Below, one piece after another: positions 7,346 through 16,038 of a stretch of DNA of 33,251 bases. The stretch is from NCBI GenBank assembly GCA_900317865.1, contig ONIK01000011.1, positions 1 to 33,251 of the forward strand. Reading direction: 5' to 3'. Position 1 is the stretch's first letter; each line of letters starts with the position of its first letter. The notes under the pieces were generated by a model. That model made no database searches and had not been told where the DNA came from. It saw only the letters and a program-made list of their open reading frames with translations. The DNA is from an uncultured Methanobrevibacter sp. (GTDB taxonomy: Archaea; Methanobacteriota; Methanobacteria; Methanobacteriales; Methanobacteriaceae). The translations under genes and the position numbers were made by a program.

Positions 7346-9046
7346 TTAACTAATAAGATTTTTTGAAGCGATAACCCCTGTCTCCACACCATATGGTGGA
7401 ACTTCAATTCTTAAGTCCAAATCAATCATAAGTGCTTCAATACCTTTTCTTTGACCTGGAACATATTTATAAGTCGTTTCAGGAATGAAAACAATTCCCC
7501 CAACTTTAATACGTTTCAAAATATTTAAAATTACTTCAATAGTAAGATGGTCTTTTTTTTCAACCAAACTTTTATTTAAATTGACAATGACATAATCAAA
7601 TGCTTCATTAATATTAGCAACATCCTCCACACCAACTTGTACAATATTATGAGTATCCAAAAATTGATCCGTTATTAAAAGTCCGGTTCCAAATTCTGAA
7701 ACAGCATCTACAACTTCAGTAAGATCACTGACTAATTTATCCTCGTCCAACTCTTTAATTTTATCTAATTCCGGACTTAAAACCAATGCAAATGCATATT
7801 TCTCAAGACTCCTTAAAAAATTAATATCCTCTTGCAATACCCCATTATCTTCATGAACCAGATAGATAACTCCACAAGTTGAATGTAAATCTTCCGTTTT
7901 GATATAAAATATCCCTTCTTCAGCCATTTCAGCAAAATCTGCTTTAAAATAACTTTTCAAATTAGGACTTATATCAACCATAGGTGCAGATTTAGCAACA
8001 ATATCTTCAGGAACAATAAACATCTTCAAAGCCCCATGAGCCTGCAGCCTATATCTTTGTAAAACCTTCTGTTTAAAGCGAACAGGTTTAAGATATGAAT
8101 CAAGAATACTGTCTGTCTCATGTTGGCCTGAAATTTCATCTAGGAATTTTGCAGGCATGTTACCTCCACACGGGCGGCAATTAACCTCAATAAGAACAGG
8201 CCCATCATTATCAATCATATATTCACCATGAACCGGCCCATATTTGATGCCAATTGCATCAGCCACTTTGTAAGCATATTCAACCATTTCGGCTTCAGAA
8301 ATACCCAATTTATTCACAGTTTCTACAGTATCGTAAATCATAGCTCCTTCAACAGTTTTAACTTTACTGTATTTCCAGATTAAAGTTACACGATGCCACC
8401 CATCACTGGAAACGGTATTTACAATATATTCATCCCCATCAATACGCTCCTGAATTAAAAGTTCCTGGACATCTCCACCATAATAACCAGTTCGGCCCAT
8501 CAGTTCCCCAATTACATCAACCATTTCCTGCTTGTTTAAACATATTCTGACATTGCATGAACCTGCACTGCGTATCGGTTTAATAACAACCTCATTTAAA
8601 GATTCATCATCATAAAATTCAATAGCTTCATCAACAGATTTAATAATTTTTCCTCTAATATAACGAAGTCCATTTTCAGCCAATCTTTTATGCATTTCAT
8701 GTTTTAATGTCATTGCACCAATATTTTCCGCAGAATTACCTAAAAGATTCAAATCATCAGATAATTTTGTAGCTAAAACAACACCTTCTTCACAACCAGG
8801 AACAACCAATATGGGATTTACTTTCCTAACAGCTTCAAGAGTTTCCTCATAAGTATCTTTTTCATAAATCATGTCAAATTTTTCATTAATCCTATTATAA
8901 TTACTAATAATCTTTTGATTGTATTCATCAACTATATCATCAGAAGGTTTTAATTCCAAAACAATAGGATTATAACCCCTATTGATAATATCCGCTATGA
9001 AATTAACTCCTGTAGATATACAATCAACAACAATAATATTTTCCAT
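7346..9046 (-). CDS. ATP-grasp ligase, carbamoyl-phosphate-synthase/amino-acid-ligase like, with extra C-terminal domain
   Basis: A 566-residue protein. Residues 1-110 form a Rossmann-like pre-ATP-grasp domain. The ATP-grasp core follows: VVIKP with the conserved Lys (153-157), a Gly/Ser nucleotide loop RSAGSCNV (159-166), IQERIDGDEYIVN (198-210), PVHGEYMI (271-278) and the metal-binding segment IEVNCRPCGG (286-295). Family members join a carboxylate to an amine or thiol through an acyl phosphate; the substrates here are unknown. Residues about 455-566 go beyond a normal ATP-grasp enzyme. They show strand patterns (GLLITD, FDYVIVN, GGIVFIPE, GVETGVIASKN) that recall the second half of a class I methyltransferase fold, without an obvious SAM-binding glycine motif. 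Start at 9046 has GGGTGT just upstream. It is divergent from hisA, with 146 nt between. Confidence 0.8.
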   Translation of the reverse strand: MENIIVVDCISTGVNFIADIINRGYNPIVLELKPSDDIVDEYNQKIISNYNRINEKFDMIYEKDTYEETLEAVRKVNPILVVPGCEEGVVLATKLSDDLNLLGNSAENIGAMTLKHEMHKRLAENGLRYIRGKIIKSVDEAIEFYDDESLNEVVIKPIRSAGSCNVRICLNKQEMVDVIGELMGRTGYYGGDVQELLIQERIDGDEYIVNTVSSDGWHRVTLIWKYSKVKTVEGAMIYDTVETVNKLGISEAEMVEYAYKVADAIGIKYGPVHGEYMIDNDGPVLIEVNCRPCGGNMPAKFLDEISGQHETDSILDSYLKPVRFKQKVLQRYRLQAHGALKMFIVPEDIVAKSAPMVDISPNLKSYFKADFAEMAEEGIFYIKTEDLHSTCGVIYLVHEDNGVLQEDINFLRSLEKYAFALVLSPELDKIKELDEDKLVSDLTEVVDAVSEFGTGLLITDQFLDTHNIVQVGVEDVANINEAFDYVIVNLNKSLVEKKDHLTIEVILNILKRIKVGGIVFIPETTYKYVPGQRKGIEALMIDLDLRIEVPPYGVETGVIASKNLIS

Positions 9047-9192
9047 GTTAACACCCTTAACTTAATTATCTATCTTTTTTTATTAATAAATAAATATACC
9101 AAACTACAATTATTTTTAACAAAAACATTAAACATTAACTATAAAAGATTTCAAAAAGATAGTATTATTATAATAAAATATTAGGGGTATAA

Positions 9193-9936
9193 ATGTCATT
9201 TAACAGAGATGAAATGTTAATAATGCCTGCAGTTGATATTAAAAATGGAAAGTGTGTACAGCTTGTTCAAGGCCAACCAGGTAGTGAAATGGTTGAAATT
9301 GAAAATCCAGAAAATGTTGCTCTTCATTGGGAAAATGAAGGTGCTAAAAATATCCATGTAATCGACCTTGACGGCACTATTGACGGAAAAACCAGCTTGC
9401 CGATAATTAAAAAAATTCTAAAAGAAGTTTCTGTTCCTATCCAGTTAGGCGGTGGAATTAGAAGCATTGAATATGCAAAAGAATTATTGGATTTGAATAT
9501 TGAACGATTGATTATTGGAACTATGGGAATTGAAAATCCGAAAAGCATTGAAGAATTATCTGAAGAATACGGTTCAGACAGAATAATGATTTCGCTGGAC
9601 AGTAAGGATAACAAGGTAGTCATTAAAGGATGGCAGGAAAAAATAGATAAAAGCCCAGTAGAATTATCAAACGAATTTAAGGAGCATGGTGCAGGAAGCA
9701 TATTATTTACCAATGTTGATGTTGAAGGTCTCTTGGGAGGATTTTACACAGACCCTGTAATTGAGCTTAAAAATTCTGTAGACTTGCCCATTGTTTATTC
9801 CGGAGGAATAACAACAATAGAAGATATTAAAAAGTTAAATAAAAGTGGTGTGGAAGGCGTTGTTATTGGTTCTGCACTTTATAAAGATAAAATTGATTTG
9901 AAAGAAGCTTTAAAATACCAGAAGAGGCAAATATAA
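9193..9936 (+). CDS. hisA: 1-(5-phosphoribosyl)-5-[(5-phosphoribosylamino)methylideneamino]imidazole-4-carboxamide isomerase (HisA)
   Basis: A 247-residue (beta/alpha)8 barrel enzyme that isomerises ProFAR to PRFAR, the fourth step of histidine synthesis. Seen: the first-strand catalytic region MPAVDIKNGKCVQL with Asp15, the phosphate-site segments QLGGGIRS (84-91) and YSGGITT, and the second acid Asp136 in ISLDSKDN. Length is typical. ATG 9193 follows AGGGG by a few bases; a TATA-like CTATAAAAG lies near 9138-9146. It is the first gene of a tight + strand cluster with ribL, argC, a flavodoxin gene and pyrI. The cluster mixes histidine, flavin, arginine and pyrimidine synthesis, so co-regulation with general anabolism rather than one pathway is likely. 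Confidence 0.95.
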   Translation: MSFNRDEMLIMPAVDIKNGKCVQLVQGQPGSEMVEIENPENVALHWENEGAKNIHVIDLDGTIDGKTSLPIIKKILKEVSVPIQLGGGIRSIEYAKELLDLNIERLIIGTMGIENPKSIEELSEEYGSDRIMISLDSKDNKVVIKGWQEKIDKSPVELSNEFKEHGAGSILFTNVDVEGLLGGFYTDPVIELKNSVDLPIVYSGGITTIEDIKKLNKSGVEGVVIGSALYKDKIDLKEALKYQKRQI

Positions 9937-10406
9937 TGAAAAAAGTAATGGCTAGCGGAACATTTGATTTGTTGCATCCGGGACATGGTATTTATCTTCA
10001 GGAAGCAAAAAACCTTGGGGGATACAAATCCAAGCTTTATGTTGTAGTTGCAAGAGATTCTACAGTAGAAAAAAGAAAAAGAGTCCCCATTGTTGGTGAA
10101 AACCAACGTTTAGAACTAATCAAAATGTTAAAACCCGTTGATGAAGCTTATCTTGGTAATGAAGATGGAGATATTTTCAAAATTGTAGAGGAAATTGACC
10201 CGGATATAATAGCTATCGGACCCGACCAGACACATAATGTGGAAAAATTGCAAAAAGAAATTGACAAAAGAGGCCTTAAAGCTCGTGTTCAACGGGTAAG
10301 TGTTTATCATAAAGACGAATTAGATAGTAGTTGCAAGATTATTAAAAAAATTAAAAATATTGACTTTGAAGGAAAAATTTTAGATAACTGTGAACAGAGG
10401 GAATAA
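9936..10406 (+). CDS. ribL: Archaeal FAD synthetase RibL (FMN adenylyltransferase)
   Basis: A 156-residue nucleotidyltransferase of the cytidylyltransferase-like fold. The HxGH signature is present as H14-P-G-H17 (TFDLLHPGHGIYL). The C-terminal half has YHKDELDSSCKIIKKI, the Cys-containing end typical of the Methanocaldococcus RibL family, which adenylates FMN to FAD. Its ATG (9936-9938) overlaps the last base of the hisA stop (TAATG), with GAGG upstream, so translation is probably coupled. It precedes argC with a 1-nt gap. The other riboflavin gene in the window, arfC, lies 6 kb away on the other strand. Other cytidylyltransferase-like specificities cannot be excluded from motifs alone, but size and organism fit RibL best. 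Confidence 0.88.
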   Translation: MKKVMASGTFDLLHPGHGIYLQEAKNLGGYKSKLYVVVARDSTVEKRKRVPIVGENQRLELIKMLKPVDEAYLGNEDGDIFKIVEEIDPDIIAIGPDQTHNVEKLQKEIDKRGLKARVQRVSVYHKDELDSSCKIIKKIKNIDFEGKILDNCEQRE

Positions 10407-10407
10407 T

Positions 10408-11421
10408 ATGTACAAAGTAGCAATAATAGGAGCAAGTGGATATACAGGTGGAGAACTTTTAAGAATGTTATTAAACCATCCGGAAGTTGAAATAACAGAT
10501 ATTACTTCAAGACAGTATGATGGTACTCCAGCACACAAAATTCATCCACACATAAGGGATTCCGAACTGGAATTTGTAAACAAACAGCCAGATGAGTTAG
10601 ATGCGGACGTTGTTTTTACTGCAACACCTCATGGTGCATCAATGAAAATTGTCCCAAGCATTTTGGAAACCGGAGCTAAAGTTGTTGATTTGAGTGGAGA
10701 TTACAGATACCGCGATACTGAAGTTTATGAAAAATGGTATGGAATGGAACATACCGATAAAGAAAACAAAGGTGCTTTTGGGCTTCCTGAATTATACCGA
10801 GATGAAATTAAAAAAGCAAAATTGGTGGCTAATCCAGGATGTTTCCCAACAGGTGCAATTTTATCATCTTATCCATTAGTAAAAAATGATTTGGTTGACA
10901 GAATAATTATTGATTCAAAAACGGGAGTTAGTGGTGCCGGTATTAATCCATCTGCAACTACACACTACCCAAATATTGCAGATAATGTTAATCCATATAA
11001 AATTACATCACACAGACACATGTCCGAGATTCAGCAGGAATTACACGGATTTGATGATGTGAAAGTATCATTCACACCACATTTAGTTCCTGTTATCAGA
11101 GGAATTCAAACTACAAGTCACAGTTTCTTAATTAAAGACATTACTGCTGATGAATTAAGAGAAATATATGAAAAAGAATATGGAGATGAATATTTCATCA
11201 AATTAATGGATGAAGGAGAAATCCCACATTTAAGTTCAGTTAGAGGATCCAACTTCGTACATATCGGAGGATTTGAAATAGATGAAACTGGAAGAGTTGT
11301 CATGTTATCAGCAATTGATAATCTTGTAAAAGGTGCTTCCGGTCAGGCTATTCAAAATATGAACCTTTTACTTGGACTTGATGAAAGTACCGGACTAAAA
11401 CACTTCGGTCTGCATCCTTAA
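10408..11421 (+). CDS. argC: N-acetyl-gamma-glutamyl-phosphate reductase (ArgC)
   Basis: The third enzyme of arginine synthesis, reducing N-acetylglutamyl phosphate to the semialdehyde with NADPH. The N-terminal Rossmann motif GASGYTGGELLRML (8-21) and the active-site Cys145 in VANPGCFPTGA are clear. The 337-residue length is usual. ATG 10408 is preferred over an in-frame GTG at 10390 because GAGGG (10397-10401) precedes it by 6 nt and the gene then starts 1 nt after the ribL stop. In this order of archaea the enzyme may also act in LysW-type pathways, but nothing here points to that. Downstream, a flavodoxin gene follows after 12 nt. Confidence 0.95.
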   Translation: MYKVAIIGASGYTGGELLRMLLNHPEVEITDITSRQYDGTPAHKIHPHIRDSELEFVNKQPDELDADVVFTATPHGASMKIVPSILETGAKVVDLSGDYRYRDTEVYEKWYGMEHTDKENKGAFGLPELYRDEIKKAKLVANPGCFPTGAILSSYPLVKNDLVDRIIIDSKTGVSGAGINPSATTHYPNIADNVNPYKITSHRHMSEIQQELHGFDDVKVSFTPHLVPVIRGIQTTSHSFLIKDITADELREIYEKEYGDEYFIKLMDEGEIPHLSSVRGSNFVHIGGFEIDETGRVVMLSAIDNLVKGASGQAIQNMNLLLGLDESTGLKHFGLHP

Positions 11422-11433
11422 GGGGGGAAAAAT

Positions 11434-11934
11434 ATGAAAACTTTAATAATATATTATTCTAGTGGAGGCAGCACAAAGATAATGGCCAGAACATTATCAA
11501 TGAATTTAAAAGCAGACATAATTGAAATTAAAGATTTAAAAAATAGAAAAGGTTTTGCAAATAGATTTTTATCATCCGTTGATGCATTTAGAGAATCAAA
11601 AACAAAGATTAGTCCATCAAAATTGGATTTGACAGAATATAATTTAATATATATTGGAACTCCAACATGGGCAAATAAACCTGCTCCGGCAATCATCACA
11701 TTAATCGATAATTGTAATTGGAAAGGAAAAGATGTGATATTATTTACAACTATGACCAAACAGGGATCAGGTGAAGAAACACTTGATAGACTTGAAGAAA
11801 AAGTTCATTTACGTGGAGGAAGAGTTGTTGAAAGCTTTTCACTAATAACAAAAGATAAAAGCCCTGAAGATATAATTAACGATACTGAAAGATTAATTAA
11901 TTCCTTAGTTTTAAAAATGTATGGTGGAGCCTAA
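11434..11934 (+). CDS. Flavodoxin-like protein
   Basis: A 166-residue protein with a flavodoxin fold. The FMN phosphate loop is recognisable near the start (YYSSGGSTKIMA, residues 7-18), followed by the 60s-type loop GTPTWANKPAPAI (about 75-87), with a Trp placed to stack on the isoalloxazine ring, and the third loop TTMTKQGSGEE. Such proteins carry electrons between enzymes or bind FMN in NADPH:quinone-type reductases; the partner is unknown. A strong ribosome site (AAGGGGGG) precedes ATG 11434. It sits between argC and pyrI with a 12-nt gap before and none after. No signal peptide or membrane segment, so it is cytosolic. Confidence 0.85.
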   Translation: MKTLIIYYSSGGSTKIMARTLSMNLKADIIEIKDLKNRKGFANRFLSSVDAFRESKTKISPSKLDLTEYNLIYIGTPTWANKPAPAIITLIDNCNWKGKDVILFTTMTKQGSGEETLDRLEEKVHLRGGRVVESFSLITKDKSPEDIINDTERLINSLVLKMYGGA

Positions 11935-12402
11935 ATGAAATCTGAATTAAAAATTAAAGCAATTGAAAGCGGAACTGTAATTGACCACATTACAGCAAAT
12001 AAGTCATTGCATATTCTTAAAATTTTAGGTCTTCCAGATGATGAGGTAATAAACGTTACTGTTGCTATGAACGTATCATCTAGCCAAACTGGTAAAAAAG
12101 ACATTGTTAAAATTGAAAACAGGGAAATCGATACTGAAGAATTGAATCAGATTGCATTAATAGCACCAAAAGCAACAATAAATATCATCAGGAATTATGA
12201 AGTTATTAAAAAAGAGAAAATAATTCTTCCTGAAGTAATTACATCCATTATAAAATGTACAAACGATAAATGCATCACTAATTATGAAAATGAACCAATA
12301 ACATCAAAATTTAAGGTGATTGAATCCCAACCACCAGTTCTCAGATGCCATTACTGTGAAAAATTAATAAAAAATGAAGATATCGAAAAACAATTCGAAT
12401 AA
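11935..12402 (+). CDS. pyrI: Aspartate carbamoyltransferase regulatory chain (PyrI)
   Basis: The 155-residue regulatory subunit that binds nucleotide effectors and joins the catalytic PyrB trimers. The N-terminal allosteric domain shows IESGTVIDHITANKSLHILKILGL, typical of the family. The C-terminal zinc domain has four Cys at 108, 113, 138 and 141 (C-x4-C-x24-C-x2-C) that hold structural zinc and contact the catalytic chain. ATG 11935 follows the flavodoxin stop directly (TAAATG), with GGTGGAG just upstream, so it is co-transcribed and probably translationally coupled. The catalytic gene pyrB is not in this window, so the subunits must be assembled from separate loci. It is convergent with the following oxidoreductase gene, 7 nt apart. 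Confidence 0.95.
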   Translation: MKSELKIKAIESGTVIDHITANKSLHILKILGLPDDEVINVTVAMNVSSSQTGKKDIVKIENREIDTEELNQIALIAPKATINIIRNYEVIKKEKIILPEVITSIIKCTNDKCITNYENEPITSKFKVIESQPPVLRCHYCEKLIKNEDIEKQFE

Positions 12403-12409
12403 TCTTCTT

Positions 12410-13603
12410 TTAATTTTTTAAATAGTCAGAAAGTCTTTTAGATAATGCAAGTATTGTTAATATTGGAGGTTTTCCTGGAGAAATAGGCAATACACTTGCA
12501 TCACTTACAAACAATCCTTTAATTTCTGTTTCTTGATTTGAATCAACTATTTTTCCTATAGGTGCTGTTCCACCAGGATGTGCTCCCCTATAAACAGTAG
12601 AAGATATAGTTGACGGATCAACCCCTGCTTTTTCCAAAATAAAACCTGCGGTTGCAACACCCTCAGCAAGAAGTCTAATATCATTAATGGTGTTAATCTT
12701 TACCACATCACCATCATCGTCAACATAACCTTTTGCATCATCAGCCGTTTTAACCATTATACTTAAGATATCCTTATTTTCAACTCTTTCATCCCCGAAA
12801 GTGAATGTTGAAAAATGAGGAGATAAAACAAAGTCTTTACCTACAACCAGTCCAGCCATTTGAACCTCAGTATTGAAATTAATATCTTTTAGATACCCCC
12901 CAACAGTAACAAACGGATCAAAGAATAATTCGTGACCTGCATCAATTCCAGCACTTCTTAAAAGTAACGCTGAACCTATTGCGCCTGCAGATAATACTAC
13001 AGTATCTGAATTGATGCTTTTTTCAACATTATCTTTTATATATTTTATTCCTTTAACCTCTGAATTTTCAACAATAATTTCAGTTACTTCGGCTTCGCTT
13101 ATGAATGTTGCACCATATTCAACTGCCTCATCAACAAAATCTTTTCCAGACCATTTGGCATCTGCAGGACATCCGAATGCACATTTTCCACATTGAATAC
13201 AATCCTCCTCCCGAATAGCTTTTGGCATTTTAAGTGTTTTTAATCCAAGTTCCCTTCCAGCATCCAGGAATAATTGAGTACCTCTGCCGATATGTGAATC
13301 GTCCAAATCATGTACTTTAATCAGATTTTCAACATATTCATATTCTTTAGAGATATCTATATCATATTCATGCAATTCCTCATCCAATGCCCGGACCATA
13401 TTGGACATGGAAACAATTGTTGCACCGCCAATACATGTTGTTGTCAATAAATCCACATCATCATTATATGCATCATAATAGTTAAATGCATCTTTAGAAT
13501 CTATATAAGGACCTTTTTCAATAATCGTTACTGGAATTTTATCTTTTGCTAATTCACGAGCAATAATAGCTCCTCCTGCTCCACTACCTACAATAATAAC
13601 CAT
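12410..13603 (-). CDS. FAD-dependent GMC-type oxidoreductase with a ferredoxin-type Cys cluster motif
   Basis: A 397-residue protein. The N-terminal dinucleotide motif GSGAGGAIIARELA (6-19) binds FAD, with IIEKG closing the fold. A C-terminal GMC-like segment YRGAHPGGTAPIG (about 336-348) has the family's active-site His, followed by FVSDASVLP. Unusually, residues 135-146 read CIQCGKCAFGCP, the C-x2-C-x2-C-x3-C-P pattern that binds a 4Fe-4S cluster in ferredoxins. So electrons may pass between FAD and an Fe-S centre rather than to oxygen, which suits an anaerobe. Substrate is unknown. It is shorter than typical alcohol-oxidising GMC enzymes (500-600). Convergent with pyrI; divergent from tldD with 113 nt between. 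No signal sequence. Confidence 0.85.
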   Translation of the reverse strand: MVIIVGSGAGGAIIARELAKDKIPVTIIEKGPYIDSKDAFNYYDAYNDDVDLLTTTCIGGATIVSMSNMVRALDEELHEYDIDISKEYEYVENLIKVHDLDDSHIGRGTQLFLDAGRELGLKTLKMPKAIREEDCIQCGKCAFGCPADAKWSGKDFVDEAVEYGATFISEAEVTEIIVENSEVKGIKYIKDNVEKSINSDTVVLSAGAIGSALLLRSAGIDAGHELFFDPFVTVGGYLKDINFNTEVQMAGLVVGKDFVLSPHFSTFTFGDERVENKDILSIMVKTADDAKGYVDDDGDVVKINTINDIRLLAEGVATAGFILEKAGVDPSTISSTVYRGAHPGGTAPIGKIVDSNQETEIKGLFVSDASVLPISPGKPPILTILALSKRLSDYLKN

Positions 13604-13716
13604 CCAAAATCACCAATTAATTAATATGTCAATTGTTATATTTATCCATCTTACTATAAATATTAAAGTATTATGAAGTCCAAAGTATTTAATGATTAAA
13701 CTTTTGGAGCGATAGA

Positions 13717-15087
13717 ATGGAAGAATACATTAACTTATTTGAAAAAGTTATGGAAAAAACAATCCCTAAAGTTGACTATATTGATATTAGAGCAGGAAAA
13801 AGCAATTCTACATCAATATTAATGAAAGATGGAAAAATTGATGAAATAAATACTGGAATGGGTATATCTGCAAGAATTAGAGTTTTAAATAATGGTGCTT
13901 GGGGATTTGCATACACAACAGACTTATCCAAATTTGATGAAATAACAGAAACTGCATTGAAACTTTCAAATTCATTGAAAGGAGATGTTGAATTATCTGA
14001 AAGTAAAATTATTAAAGATAAAATAGCAACAGATGTAAAAATACCATTTGAAGACATCTCTATTGAAGAAAAACAAGAGATTATGAAAGCAGCAGGAGAT
14101 AGTGCAACACTTGAAAAAGTAAACAGTACAACAGTCGGCTATGCAGATGCACAAACAAATGAATTATTCTTAAATAGTGAAGGAAGCCAAATTGAAGTAA
14201 AAACCAGCCGTCTTAGAATGGTTCTTAATGCTACAGCAACAGATGGTCAAATAATACAATTCGGACACGGAAGTGTTGCTGGAGTAAAAGGATTTGAATT
14301 AATAGCTAATGAAGATATTGAAGAATTTGGAAGAAAAATAGGAGATAAAGCACAACGATTATTAAAGGCCGAAAGTGCACCATCAGGCAAATTTAAAGTA
14401 ATATCAGACCCTGAATTAACAGGAGTAATGATTCATGAAGCATTAGGCCATGCTACTGAAGCAGACATAATATTACAAAATGATTCCATTCTTAAAGATA
14501 AATTAAACACAAAAATCGCTTCAGACATTGTTAACATTTACGATGATGCAACAATAAAAGACGGATACGGATACTATCCATATGATGTGGAAGGAACAAA
14601 AACCAAACCAAACCAATTGGTTAAAGACGGAGAATTAATTTCATTACTGTCTTCAAGAGAAACCGCATCAAAACTAAATATGAAATCATCAGGAAATGCA
14701 CGATCAAGTATAAATGATGCTCCCCTCGTGAGAATGAGCAATACATTCTTACAACCTGGAGACATGACTTTTGAAGAACTGATAGAAGACATATCTGATG
14801 GAATTTATCTTAAAGGTTCAAGAGGAGGTCAAGTTGACACAGGAAAAGGAATATTCCAATTTAATGCTGCAGAAGGATTTAAAATAGAAAACGGTGAATT
14901 GTCAACCCCCCTTCGTGATGTTTCATTATCCGGAAATATTCTTGAAACATTAAATAATGTAGATGCTCTAGGAAAAGACTTTAAATTAAGCGCAGGTTTC
15001 TGTGGAAAAGACGGACAAACTGTACCTGTTGGTGATGGTGGACCACACACAAGAATTAACGATGCAATGGTTGGAGGAAGTAATTAG
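13717..15087 (+). CDS. tldD: TldD-type metalloprotease
   Basis: A 456-residue TldD/PmbA family protein. The metal-binding HExxxH motif is H240-EALG-H245 in VMIHEALGHATEAD. The C-terminal region has AGFCGKDGQTVPVGDGGPH, a conserved family segment. In bacteria TldD pairs with TldE/PmbA to degrade unfolded peptides and mature microcin-type precursors. No tldE-like gene lies in this window. The start has GGAG 7 nt upstream, and a TATA-like CTATAAATATT is near 13654. The AMMECR1 gene follows after 8 nt with its ribosome site overlapping the tldD stop, so the two form an operon. Confidence 0.93.
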   Translation: MEEYINLFEKVMEKTIPKVDYIDIRAGKSNSTSILMKDGKIDEINTGMGISARIRVLNNGAWGFAYTTDLSKFDEITETALKLSNSLKGDVELSESKIIKDKIATDVKIPFEDISIEEKQEIMKAAGDSATLEKVNSTTVGYADAQTNELFLNSEGSQIEVKTSRLRMVLNATATDGQIIQFGHGSVAGVKGFELIANEDIEEFGRKIGDKAQRLLKAESAPSGKFKVISDPELTGVMIHEALGHATEADIILQNDSILKDKLNTKIASDIVNIYDDATIKDGYGYYPYDVEGTKTKPNQLVKDGELISLLSSRETASKLNMKSSGNARSSINDAPLVRMSNTFLQPGDMTFEELIEDISDGIYLKGSRGGQVDTGKGIFQFNAAEGFKIENGELSTPLRDVSLSGNILETLNNVDALGKDFKLSAGFCGKDGQTVPVGDGGPHTRINDAMVGGSN

Positions 15088-15095
15088 GTGATAAT

Positions 15096-15653
15096 ATGAT
15101 TAGTGAAGATAACGGACAATATTTAGTAGAAATAGCAAAAGAAGCAATATCAACATATCTAGAAACAAACATGAGAATACCAGTCCCAGAGGATTGTCCT
15201 GATGAATTAAAAGAAGAATTAGGAGTATTTGTAACATTGAACAAAAAAAGAAGACTAAGAGGTTGTATTGGATATCCGGAACCTGTAAAAAGTTTAATTG
15301 AATCAACGATTGATGTAGCTATTTCAGCAGCATTCGAAGACCCAAGATTTCCTGCATTAAAAACAGAAGAATATGGAGATTTGGAATTTGAAGTAACTGT
15401 TTTAACTCAGCCAGAATTAATTGAAGTTGCACATCCAAAACAATACTTTGATGAAATAGAAATTGGGCGTGATGGATTAATTATTCAAAAAGGATATGCA
15501 AGAGGACTGCTTCTTCCACAGGTAGCACCAGAAAACGGTTTTGATGTGGAAACATTTTTAGAACACACCTGCATGAAAGCTGGAATTAGTGCAGACAGCT
15601 GGATGGATGAAAGTTGTGATGTGTATAAATTCCAAGGACAAATTTTTAAATAG
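15096..15653 (+). CDS. AMMECR1 domain protein
   Basis: A 185-residue single-domain protein of the AMMECR1 family found in archaea and eukaryotes. The family signature LRGCIG is present in KKRRLRGCIGYPEP (about residues 49-62), followed by the typical AISAAFEDPRFPAL stretch. The biochemical role of this family is not settled; it is often found near radical-SAM or MEMO genes, neither of which is here. The ribosome site GGTGAT overlaps the tldD stop 15085-15087, so expression is tied to tldD. Cytosolic, no signal peptide. Family assignment is firm, function unknown. Confidence 0.93.
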   Translation: MISEDNGQYLVEIAKEAISTYLETNMRIPVPEDCPDELKEELGVFVTLNKKRRLRGCIGYPEPVKSLIESTIDVAISAAFEDPRFPALKTEEYGDLEFEVTVLTQPELIEVAHPKQYFDEIEIGRDGLIIQKGYARGLLLPQVAPENGFDVETFLEHTCMKAGISADSWMDESCDVYKFQGQIFK

Positions 15654-16038
15654 TGATAACAATGATAGTACCATAGAAAATATCAGTTACTTATTAAAAA
15701 TACTTGTCATATGTTCTCCTTAACCTTTTTACAACCAACTAGTAACAGTGTTACGTATGAGAATGATGAACTATTAGAAAATATATTTATTACAAACTTT
15801 TAAACTACATCTCTAATTTAAAATCATTTTTCGAAACTTAATCTTGAAAAATTAAAGAAAAACCAGCAAAAATTATAAAATTAAGGACATATTGACAAAT
15901 CTCTTAAAAAAAATATGGTTGAACTCTTTTTATATGAATGCAAGTTAATTTGTTTTATTTTACTTATATTTCAAAAATCAAATTATGGCAAAAAATTTCT
16001 TTGCAAATATAATAATTGTTGAAATATATGATATTGAG
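15654..16038. other. Intergenic region, 385 nt, with gene-like debris
   Basis: No intact gene. An inverted repeat GTAACA-G-TGTTAC lies at 15742-15754. From about 15830 to 16020 the + strand can be read as a fragment with two in-frame stops (pieces such as LNLEKLKKNQQKL and HIDKSLKKNMVELFLYE). It may be the remains of a lost gene, but I cannot name it. Both flanking genes (AMMECR1 and arfC) end in this gap, so it has no obvious need to hold a promoter. Confidence 0.35.

Noticed and set aside
15742..15754. Inverted repeat GTAACA-G-TGTTAC as a regulator site
   Set aside because: It lies between two gene ends with no promoter to control, and the arms are only 6 bp.
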